Origin: Fomitopsis serialis
Lineage: Eukaryota; Basidiomycota; Agaricomycetes; Polyporales; Fomitopsidaceae
Assembly (NCBI RefSeq): GCF_022376445.1
Contig: NW_025955310.1
Span: 1-41,493 of the forward strand
Length of the DNA stretch: 41,493 bases
Direction of reading: 5' to 3'
The stretch's first letter is position 1, and each line of letters starts with the position of its first letter. Made by a program: the position numbers and the translations under genes. The notes under the pieces were generated by a model, which did not search any database, was not told the origin of the DNA, and was given only the letters and a program-made list of their open reading frames with translations. Shown one piece after another: positions 32,841 to 41,493 of the stretch.

Positions 32841-34119
32841 CAAAAAGGTTTTTTCAATTCATCCTCTACGGGTGTATAGTGTTGTCCTAGTAGGTATCTG
32901 TCAATGCGTAGATGTTCAAGGCGGACAGTCATCTATCACCGACGCATCAGCAGTAGCATTTGCTGTCGGAACACATAGCTGCTCTCGACGTCGACTGCCC
33001 AATTCCTGAAGAGTCGACAGCAGCGTTCAAGGAGAGAATCTTCCACATAGAAAGCGCGGTCTCGATGATGCACAACAATGGCGAAGGCTGCGCATGTGAG
33101 GAACCTATATGAGGACTCGATGAGCTCTGAGAGTGATCTGTCGTGCGACCCACGAAGCTCCATTCGAGACGCTCGACGTCTACGTCAGCTACGCAGCTGG
33201 TGATTGCGCTAGGCATAGAGATGTGGCGGCGTACGTGAGGATGGGAGGTTGATGTCGAGTTCACTGGCAAGCGAATGGCCAAACGGATGGGGTGTTGGGC
33301 CCCCTCGCGAAGTGTTATTTTGGTGAAGGATGACCGCGAAAGCCCGTACGACGGTGGACAAACGAAGTAGCACTGAGAACCTGGAGTGGGAGTCAAGAAA
33401 AGGAGGACTGATCTTTCGGATCATTTCGCTTCTACGATCGCACGAGCCATAGCTTCGACGCCGCAGCGTGAGTCCCGCGTCGGTCGTGTGTTCAACGTTC
33501 GACGCAACACTGAGCACCTGTCGCTGGCTGCGAATCCGTTTATCATATGTCAAATCGAAATTGACTTCTTGAGGATTCCGTACTCCAGTGATTGTCTTCC
33601 TGCACGAAATGGAGAGCTTCTCGTGCCGTAATTTACACATGGAATCTTGTGACTCACTGCATACACATAATTACGTCGAACTGCCGCCGACAGTGACGGA
33701 GATCAATGTGGATGGGCCGGGATGGCTCCGCGGGGAATGCTTCAATATTCATAGCCCTTCCCTTGCTTGAGGATCCGCAATGTGGTCTGGCAGGAGAGCA
33801 AGCATAACGCAGGAATTGAGGACCGCAAATATTCGGGGTAGCTTGGGATTTCGAGAGCAAGAGATTTCTGCGGTGTATACGAGCCCATACGACTGCGGAC
33901 TCGCGGTTGGGTCACCGTCGGCTGTCGTCGGGTTGTCGGTCTGAAAGTGCGCGTTTAACATTGAATTAGATCCTGATCCCGATCGCGCGTCTACCCCACA
34001 CATGCGGGTCTGTGGCGGGGATCTTCCGACCTATTTAACCACAGTTGTCGAACACCGGCCATTACCTCCCTCATTCTCGTCGCCCTGCATTACTGAGGAT
34101 TGTCTGCTTGCGATTCAAC
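32841..34119. other. Divergent intergenic region
   Basis: This separates the small secreted protein (-) from glutaryl-CoA dehydrogenase (+). Open frames up to 149 codons on the minus strand and 81 on the plus strand show no recognisable content and overlap each other. No gene is claimed. Confidence 0.45.
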
Positions 34120-36279
34120 ATGCTTTCTCTACCGCGCGTATTTCTTCGTCGGCAGCCTGCTGGATTGCACAGACTGAAGTCTAGTGTATCAGGCTCAACA
34201 CGCTTGCAGTCGAGTATGTCCTGTAATGCTCAGAGTTACCGTGCCCAGCTGATTGAGGTGTCTACATGCGTTAAGCATTTGCGAAGTACGACCAGGAGGT
34301 ATGTTGAGGGCTGCTTCTCCAGCGGCGCAGGCTCTCACATGAAACACAGGACCCCCTGAATTTGGAGAGCCTATTGACGGAGGAAGAAATCGCTGTCCGG
34401 TATGTCTCAGCTTTCCTTCATTCAGTCTAGGATTCGAATCTTTGAGCTAGGGATACCGCACGAGCCTTCTGTCAGGCACGTTCCTAGCCTTCCCCTTTTC
34501 ATCGCTCTAGTGACGAACCGCCCAGTAGGAGAACCTTATGCCGAAGGTCCTCCACGCACTACGTACAGAAGGTAGGCATATCATTCAAAGTATTCTAGCT
34601 CGCACGACTTAATAGCGCCTCTCGATAGAGTTCAATCATGACGTCCTACCAGCCATGGGCGCGCTTGGGTTCCTCGGTCCGACGATCCAAGGGTATGGCT
34701 GCGCCGGTGTGAGTAGCGTAGCATATGGCCTCATCGCGCGCGAAGTCGAACGGTAGGTGCTCTGGGCTACCACCATCCTAGCATTGTTGTTGATCTGCCT
34801 TGCCTTACGCAGTGTGGATTCCGGCTACCGGTCGACCATGTCTGTCCAGTCGTCGCTGGTGATGCACCCGATCAACGAGTATGGCAGCGAAGCGCAGAAA
34901 GAAAAGTATCTGCCACGTCTTGGTGCGTACCGTTACTTTGCTGTCCGCTCCGCCTCAGCATGAATAACCGGCGACGACAACAGCGAAGGCCGAAATCGTC
35001 GGATGCTTCGTATGCCCCTATTTCTCGTTCTTCGGCTCGCTGAGATCATGACCACCATTCTCTCTTAGGGCCTCACTGAACCGAATCACGGCTCTGATCC
35101 CGCTGGCATGGAGACCGTCGCCGAAGAGGTCGACGGCGGGTTCGTCATCAACGGCGCCAAGACATGGATCACGAACGCACCCGTCGCGTCAGTCCGCTTC
35201 TATCCAGCGTCCCAGACCTTTTCTAACCTCACGATCCGACCAGCGACTTATTCGTCATCTGGGCACGCTGCAAGTGGGACGACAAAGTGCGCGGGTTCCT
35301 GCTCGAGAAGGTGCGTCGGACCCCGCACGCCCCGCCACTGATACAGCGCTGATAGACGGCGTAGGGCACGAAGGGCCTCTCGGCGCCCGCGATCAAGCAC
35401 AAGCTCGCGCTGCGCTGCTCCATCACCGGCTCCATCTTCATGGACAGCGTCAAGGTCGGGCACGACGCGCTGCTCCCCAAAGCCAAGGGCCTCGGCGGGC
35501 CCTTCGGGTGTCTGAACAGCGCCCGGTGCGCATGTCCCTTACCACCTCTCATCTGACCAGCTGCAGCTCACTGACGTGTTGCCTTGGGTAGGTACGGCAT
35601 CTCGTGGGGCGCCATGGGCGCGCTCGAAGACTGCATCGACCGCACCCGTGCGTACGCGCTCGAGCGGCACCAGTTCAAGCGCCCGCTCGCGTCCTTCCAG
35701 CTCGTGCAGAAGAAGCTTGTCGACGCGCAGACGGAGGCCGTCCTCGGACTCCACGCCACTCTGCAGGTGCGCGTCGCGTCCCCGTTCGTCCCGCCGCGGA
35801 TGTCTCGCGCGATTGCTGACGGGGTAGTTGTGTTGTGATAGGTGGGCCGGCTGAAGGACGAGGGCAAGGTTGCGCCGGAGATGATCAGTCTCGTGAAGCG
35901 CAACAACTGCGGGAAGGCGCTGGAGCACTCGAGGAGGGTCCTCGACATCCTGGGCGGGAATGCGTGCTCCGACGAGTCAGTCCCCCTCTCCGGTCCGCGG
36001 TCTCACGCAAGCTAACGAACGACGTTTGTAGGTACCACGTCGCCCGACATGTAGCGAACCTGCAGGTCGTGAACACGTACGAAGGTGCGCGTCCTCTCTC
36101 TTCCTCCTGTGGTGAAGCTGAATGTCGGATTGACCCGTACACGCACGTCAGGAACATACGTGAGTCGGAGCAGTCGTCGTACGATGAAGGATCGCGCACT
36201 GATGACTGATGTTTCGCAGGACATTCATACGCTGATCCTCGGCAAGGCAATGACCGGACTTCAAGCGTTTGCGAACTGA
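34120..36279 (+). CDS. Glutaryl-CoA dehydrogenase, mitochondrial
   Basis: This is an FAD acyl-CoA dehydrogenase that converts glutaryl-CoA to crotonyl-CoA in lysine/tryptophan breakdown in the matrix. ATG 34120 starts an Arg-rich transit peptide ([20 protein letters not shown]). About 14 exons join without frame error. Landmarks: [174 protein letters not shown] and [20 protein letters not shown], ending at TGA 36279. The catalytic Glu lies in NTYEGTYDIH, as expected for this subfamily. Exons 1-3 are 34120-34213, 34276-34298 and 34350-34399. The intron after FCQ begins GC (CAG|GCACGT). Full family length is present, so the gene looks functional. Confidence 0.95.
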
Positions 36280-36501
36280 ACGGCCCCTGATATACCACAA
36301 TGTACCTATCACACAATCAGGTTGGATAATCGAGCTTCGGATCACCGAGATTCGCGGGGTGGAGACAACAAACACCAGGATTGCTACAGGACGACATCTG
36401 GGCTACTAGGATCTCGAGGAGGCGATACAGCAGGCGACAGAAGAATTTGTGCTTTGTGACAGACGACATGCGTTTGGTGATGTTCAGCGGCGCAGTTAAC
36501 C
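36280..36501. other. Convergent spacer GCDH / polymerase X
   Basis: Only 222 bp separate the stop codons of two convergent genes, so their 3' UTRs probably overlap or abut. No other feature was seen. Confidence 0.6.
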
Positions 36502-39018
36502 CTATGCATCTGCGTTCCGCCATTCCGGCGCCACCCACTCGAGTCCTAAGAGGTCAAAGGCCTCCTTCTCTGTCTTCGGGAAGAACATCTTTGAGTCGTA
36601 CCGTCTTGTGCTGTGCGAAAGTGAGCAGGCGCAGACGGCGAGAGCGATGACCAAAGAGTATCACTTACATTCCCGAGCTGTCGAACTTCATGGCACTTCG
36701 TGGATGACATCAGGCCAGCGTCGCTCGTGCGACGGAATGTTGCACACTCACAGCTTGTCTTTGGCCCATTGTCTGAGGTCCCGCTGGAACATGATTGACC
36801 CTGACCTGAGGGTGTCGTTCATCAGACACACGACATGACGTCGCTATGAGACTAGGACTTACCAACCGATAACAGCAGTCCAATACACCTCGGGCGGTGC
36901 GAAGATCAAGTCAAGACGCCGCCGGATACCGTTGTGTAACGGCGATGAGTTTGGTAACGTGAAGACGGTGAGCGCCTTCTCGAGCGAATCCCAATGGGTG
37001 GTTCGCAAAGGATTATGGCCGTGGAAGCCAGACAGGTCTGTGGGTCACTCAGTATGAGACTAGCACAGGCTATTCGCGAGCGACGTACGCATTACATGGC
37101 TGACCATACCTGCCGCCCAGTCAGAAACCTCCGGTCTGCTACACGAGCCGGTGCCGACTCACCTCGTTCGTAGAGCCTACGCACAAACCGCTTGCAAAGC
37201 CCCTTCACAACCCCTGCGTCAGGGTGCGTGAAGACGATATCGACGTCATTGCTCTCCGGCTTCCCTCGCCGATAGCCCCCGACGATCGTGCTCACGCACC
37301 CTGGCTCTAGCTCGGCCAGCTCGGCCATAACGATGCGCTCCATCTCTTCCACCTCAGCTCGTGGTATCCTGTTCCAGATTCCTCAGCAAACCACCAAGCA
37401 GCCGACGTATCCGAGTCGCACGTACTTGATGGCAAGGTCCTCCCTCAGTTCCAGCGCGATCCGGATCCAGCTATCTCCCAGACCTTCATCGCCCTCACCC
37501 TTCTCACCCCCGAAGCTCCCTCCTAGCTTACCATGCTTGCGATTGCCCTTATCCTGGTCCTGCCCGCGCCAATAATGAGGCCGCTTCTGCATCTCGACCT
37601 CTTGCAGCTCCGACGGGCCAGTAGCTTGTGGCTCGTCGCGCTCGACGCCATAGTAGATCTCGAGGTCGTTGATAGAGCGCAGGCCGAGACTGTAGAGGCG
37701 GCGAGCGGTGTTGGGCCCGATGCCATAGACGGAGGTAAAGAGGCTGAGGGCTTTGAAGCGGTCCGATGCGAGGATAGTTTCTGCGATAAAGCATAGGTGA
37801 GGCGAAGCCAGCGCAATGCGGCTGAAGAGACACACGAGCTTCCTCGATCTTTCCCGTGTCGATGAATTCCTCTACCTACGCAGACGTGCGTTGATTCCCA
37901 GTAGACCCGATACCCAGAGAGGACATACCATGGTACCAGTCTTCTGGCCAATGAAAGGAAGCTTCTGCACCTGCGAGACGGAGGTGATCCGATGCGGATA
38001 CGCTGCCAGCACCGACATCGATGATAAGTCAGCGAGCACCGAAAAACAAGTGTGGTCTTCCTGACCTTTGATCACCGAGATTGCGCGCTGGTAACTCAAC
38101 GCGTTGCGTTCTTCGCCCTCCATAGCACGAGAGCGATGCACGATATCGAGCTCCCGTACGAGCTCTTGATTGGGGCATGTAAGGGGGGATGCACGCTGGC
38201 ACGCGTATCGAGACGCATGATTGAGCTTGTCCAGAGGCGTCGGGATAGATGGGTCCGGATGCAGGAGACGAGCAGGAATCTTGGCGTGCATGTCTGACTC
38301 TTGCGTCTCCTCGAGCCCAGCCTTTGTGGTCCTGTGCTTCGACGACGCTGGCTGGTCTGCGGAGGGAGGAAGGGGCGACGTCGGGGGTATGAGAAGCTCG
38401 AGCGGAGGTGCAGGCGACGACAAGCGTAGAGATTGCGGTGGTGTTTGTAAGCCTGTGTGCTTCACGATGGCAGGACTGGATGGTGTCTCTACTTCTGAAT
38501 CTGAGTCGCCGCAAAGACACGGTGCAAGATTGCATTCTGGGCAATTTTTCTCGGTCTCAGTCCGTAGCTCCTGGATTGCAGCATAATCGACACATGGGAG
38601 AACTTTGTTTTGCTTGACACAGTCCCGGAGCCATTGAGGCGTTACTATCGCCTTCTGTTTCTGCAGGGAGTTTCAGCTCAGCTACAGGTAGGTAAAAACC
38701 AGCGGTTGTACTCACAGCAAGAGTCCATGGTATGTGTCGTTCCAAACGCCTCCTCATGCGAATGGTTGTGATTATCACGTCAGCCTCGGTCGCGTTTGAA
38801 CATAGGCGTTGTGCATGTCTCTCCGCGAGCCGGAAGAGCTCCGATAGACTGGACGGATCCAGCTTAGCCTGAACAATGTACAACGTGACATCTGGTATGG
38901 CCTTCTCTGAAGGCTCCAGACGGGCATGCTTCGATGGCTGGAGAGCCGACGAGGAAGATTCCAGTGACTGAGAGTCAGAGCGAGGATGCGGTTCAGGAGC
39001 AGGTCGCTTGAAAGGCAT
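36502..39018 (-). CDS. Family X DNA polymerase, Pol mu/lambda-like, with N-terminal BRCT
   Basis: This gap-filling polymerase acts in non-homologous end joining or base-excision repair in the nucleus. ATG 39018 starts MPFKRPAPEP. A BRCT domain follows (VTLYIVQAKLDPSSLSELFR ... IVTPQWLRDCVKQNKVLPCV) across intron 1. A Pro/Ser-rich spacer carries an unusual Cys cluster, CPECNLAPCLCGDSD. The 8-kDa/HhH part has SYQRAISVIKAYPHRITSVS and KLPFIGQKTGTM. The fingers HhH is SVYGIGPNTARRLYSLGL. The palm has GGYRRGKPESNDVDIV with the D-x-D metal pair, and RRLDLIFAP with the third Asp. AVIGWSGSIMFQRDLRQWA has the GW-x-GS pattern of Pol mu/TdT rather than Pol lambda. The C-terminus is LLGLEWVAPEWRNADA, stop at 36502. 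A Gly/Lys-rich insertion follows the HhH. About eleven exons, all in frame; it appears intact. Confidence 0.92.
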
Positions 39019-39749
39019 GGTAAGATAACTATCTACAAAAAGGTTAGGAAGACGCTGAATAACGCCTCTTCCGTACCCATAGTGTCGCATACACGTCAAC
39101 GAAGACTTACCACTTGTAAACCGCACCCGCGCCTCAGCCAGGTTCAAAGCTTTCAATCAATAACAACTGTTGTCAGAATTGTGAGTATGTACACCATCAA
39201 GGAGAAGCAAAATCAAGATTTCCTCCTCGGACAGTTGTTCGTACATATGACAATGTACTGCTCAAGACGTAGTAAGTAACTTACCGGGTGATGGTCACGG
39301 TGGTGACGTCGCGTCGGTGCGCGTCGTAATCACATGATGCATTCAGGGCAAGCTCTTGCGCGCGATGCAAGTACTGACGCGCTTTGAGCAGGAACTTGAA
39401 CTTGAGCTTGAAGCTTGAAGCGTCGTGTCCACATACAACTGCCTTAGGGGAAACTTCTGCTGGTAAGTATGCTGTGCATCATATACCAATTTCTGCTTGA
39501 AGAGCATAGGCCGTGACTACTGCCATGTGCATACTACGGCTTTGGAACATCCTTCCAGGTTCCCGAAACCGCTGGCACAAGCCTTGAGGACACGCGCATT
39601 CCTGGCTCCTGAGACATGGATAGCGCGACAATGCTTCAGACATCTGACTGGACAACGCAGCTTCGACGGACGCGTCTGGGACAGTCAAATAGTTAGCGAC
39701 GTGTCGAATATGGGCTCAAAGTCATCGCCACACATAGCATTGCCATAAC
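39019..39749. other. Intergenic region upstream of polymerase X
   Basis: No gene was found. At about 39388-39420 there is a short cluster of CTTGAA/AGCTTG repeats (GAACTTGAACTTGAGCTTGA). Similar TTGAAC repeats occur upstream of paralog A1 near 8238-8262. The polymerase promoter should lie just right of 39018. Confidence 0.45.
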
Positions 39750-40247
39750 TCATCCAACTGGTACGTGCCGTTTGACATATCGAGGCCGTCGCTCATTTAT
39801 CCTAGCCCTGGAAGGAAGGTCGATCTTGATGTCGCTCGTGTCCACTAGTAATTCCAAGCAGTTTGCATGCATCCTCGAAGAGTAACGACTACCACACGCT
39901 TGTAGTACGCTCCGTTCAATGAGTTGGTGCAGCCTCCAGCTGTCGGCTGGATCGCAAGGTCCAGCGATGTCGGGAACAACCGTGAGCGGCAACTTCTCGT
40001 CCTTGTTCAAGATCGCACCACCGAACTCTAGATGAAGTCCACAGGTTGTCAACGAACAAGAACATCAGACACAAGAGCAATGTGGCTGGACGTGACAAGT
40101 CGACTTACGGAGAATGCCATCCGCGCGGCGGGCCTCCATCCACTCGTTGTGCTCGCTGTCGACGGCCTTACGTTTCTGCATGACGTCGCCGACTTTGCTG
40201 TCCGGAGCCCAGACGAAGTACGTGATCTGCAGGTTGATTTGAGACAT
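39750..40247 (-). pseudogene. YCII-like small protein, frameshifted
   Basis: ATG 40247 opens a first exon (40109-40247) reading MSQINLQITYFVWAPDSKVG and KRKAVDSEHNEWMEARRADG, ending at a good donor. Exon 2 continues from 40027 with FGGAILNKDEKLPLTVVPDI AG. This is the usual YCII pattern: an FVxxAPD strand, R-x-A-V-x-x-x-H, GGA-x-L, and a V-P-D-I-A-G segment. After PDIAG the frame drifts: PADSWRLHQLIERS fits the helix, but the expected YY follows only in another frame (YYKR, near 39900), so at least one base is missing there and a compensating pair probably lies near 39950-39965. YCII proteins are small dimeric alpha-beta barrels of mostly unknown role. Probably a recent pseudogene. Confidence 0.55.
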
Positions 40248-40878
40248 GTTGGCTGAGGACTGAGTACTGACTCGGAGGCTCTGGATGCAGATTAGCTCTG
40301 CTCCTCTGCATCTTATTGCAGTGCGCGCATGAGCCAACCGCCCGCGCATTACATACGGATCGAGCAGGAGGCAGGCAGTCGGACAAGTGCCTTGCCTGAT
40401 ATGTACGCAAACATAACCGATCGTAAGAGAGCGAGGCTTGTCGGGTCTGGTGCGCAGTGGCAATACTGCAAATGGTTCGTAGCGCCATTCTCGCAACATT
40501 GCCTGAGCAGCACGGTGTATGTGGGCCGACGCTTCTGACGTGTCTCGGTAGCCCATTTGGCATTCCTGGCAGACCCGAACAGTGTCCCGAAAGCTCAGCA
40601 GACAAGTACTCGAGCGTGGAAGTGTGGACTAACGATAACTGCATGAGCGTTTGCCGGATTCGGTCCCACGCTGAGCTTGACAGAACTTCACACCTCGAAT
40701 GTCGTGATGTGAGAGATCGTCAGTACATATCAAAGCATGAGAATCATTATTCGAGGCATACAATACCAGTCCGTGTTATGTCCGTGCAGAGTCCTCGAGT
40801 GTCCCTGTCCATTGTAGTTCACGCCTCGAAGGCATATGCCGCAAACTATTGGCAATGATCAGAGCCCTGCCGCCGCTC
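40248..40878. other. Region without a supportable gene
   Basis: This lies between the YCII-like relic and the 3' end of the sedolisin. Frames up to 163 codons are open, but they overlap on opposite strands and show no family features. Confidence 0.45.
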
Positions 40879-41493
40879 TCAATTTGTCGTAAGAGGAGTC
40901 CCCAGACCGGTGACCTGCACGATGGGCGCAATCAGTCCCTTCGTTTCCTTCGGTAGCTGGAATGCACTTACAGGGTCCCACCCGGTCGTCGCCACGAAGC
41001 CAGCCACGGAGCCGTCGGACTCCAGGCACTGCTTGTTATTCCCTTCACAATATCCGTCACTGCACCCGCTGCCTTCGAGTACAACCACGGGTTCAAGAAG
41101 CCCAGCACGGGCTTGCCTACATTGAGCAGCTCGTCGTTCAGCAGCGCGATGACGCTCGCCCACATCGGCGTCGAACAGCTCGTGCCCGTCGCGGAGCGTA
41201 GGGCCATCGACCACGGTGGCGAAAGCACGCCGAAGCCGCTGATGTCCGGGAAGCCGCGACCGGACGCGTTGTACAGCCCTGTGTCATTGCTGCCGAGCTG
41301 CTTGAGGTAAGCCGAGACCGCAGAAGACTGGTAGGTCGGCATGGGGAAGTAGTTGGAAAAGCCGCCGCCCGAGAAGGGCACGCCTTGCTGGTCTGCCCAG
41401 TTGATGTCCGCACCCGTGGCACCAACCGAAGTCACGCTACGCAACAAGGATGGTATGTCAGATTCTTGTGGTGTGGGCGACAAGGGCTTCGAC
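40879..41493 (-). pseudogene. Sedolisin (S53, tripeptidyl-peptidase-like), C-terminal part, frameshifted and cut by the window edge
   Basis: Minus-strand codons read VTSVGATGADINWA, FSGGGFSNYFPMPTYQSSAV, GRGFPDISGFGV, ATGTSCSTPMWASVIALLND, GKPVLGFLNPWLYSKA, then CLESDGSVAGFVATTGWDP and, after an intron, VTGLGTPLTTN and TGA at 40879. This is the C-terminal half of a secreted acid peptidase: the catalytic Ser is in G-T-S (the usual preceding Ser is Thr here), followed by the Asp-containing calcium-site region near TDIV and GWDPVTGLGTP. Between TDIV and EGNNKQCLE (about 41048-41055) one base is missing, so the codons switch frame. The N-terminal pro-domain and catalytic Glu/Asp lie outside the window. 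It is a pseudogene or carries an assembly indel. Confidence 0.75.

Overview
This is nuclear DNA of a filamentous basidiomycete, most likely a wood- or litter-decay Agaricomycete. Coding regions are cut by many introns of about 50-60 bp with GTRNGY-type donors and YAG acceptors. The recognisable genes are typical of such fungi: a DHA2-type MFS transporter, a microsomal P450, a secreted sedolisin, an SGNH hydrolase, a mitochondrial glutaryl-CoA dehydrogenase, a Pol mu/lambda-type polymerase X and a Frm2/Hbn1-like nitroreductase. Family names come from recognised motifs; no search could be run.

Layout. 1-2053: no supportable gene. 2054-4500 (-): decayed MFS transporter. 4500-6153: a T24 tract and GC-rich low-complexity sequence. 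6154-30038: an array of six related coiled-coil genes. Two subfamilies are present. Type A is A1 (6154-8195 -), A2 (19061-20998 +), A3 (21743-23841 +) and A4 (27942-30038 +). Type B is B1 (9091-11380 -) and B2 (16278-18605 +). A seventh fragment lies at about 16031-16135. The order B then A occurs on both strands, pointing outward, so 6.1-11.4 kb and 16.3-21.0 kb form an inverted duplication. Its centre holds an intact nitroreductase (13040-13875 -). A P450 gene (24257-26569 -) interrupts the A3-A4 tandem. 30.3-31.2 kb (-) is a frameshifted SGNH hydrolase; 32.7 kb (-) is the signal-peptide exon of a small secreted protein. 34120-36279 (+) is glutaryl-CoA dehydrogenase; 36502-39018 (-) is polymerase X, tail-to-tail with it. 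39.75-40.25 kb (-) is a decayed YCII-like gene, and the window ends inside a frameshifted sedolisin (-).

The paralog array is the most unusual part. Each protein is an N-terminal coiled coil, a short F-x(2)-F-[MK]-x(3)-LP-x-P linker, and a C-terminal module with two landmarks: Y-[VA]-G-T-Y and G-[LMF]-Q-[CY]-[VIL]-G-[FY]. This looks like what I remember as the uncharacterised basidiomycete DUF6697 family (unverified). The coiled coil is built from many very small exons. Every intron reconstructed in A1, A2, A3, A4 and B2 is phase 0, and exon lengths are shared between paralogs, so exons can be lost or gained without breaking frame. That happened: A3 lacks a 27-30-nt exon and A1 lacks one intron. 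The A proteins end in a shared basic/acidic tail, B2 in a lysine/alanine-rich tail; both suggest nuclear proteins, but the function is unknown.

There is a contrast in preservation. A1-A4, B2, nitroreductase, GCDH and Pol X read through cleanly. The MFS, SGNH, YCII and sedolisin genes, the last exon of B1 and one P450 junction need single-base indels. This is either real pseudogenisation or residual indel error in the assembly; the sequence alone cannot decide.
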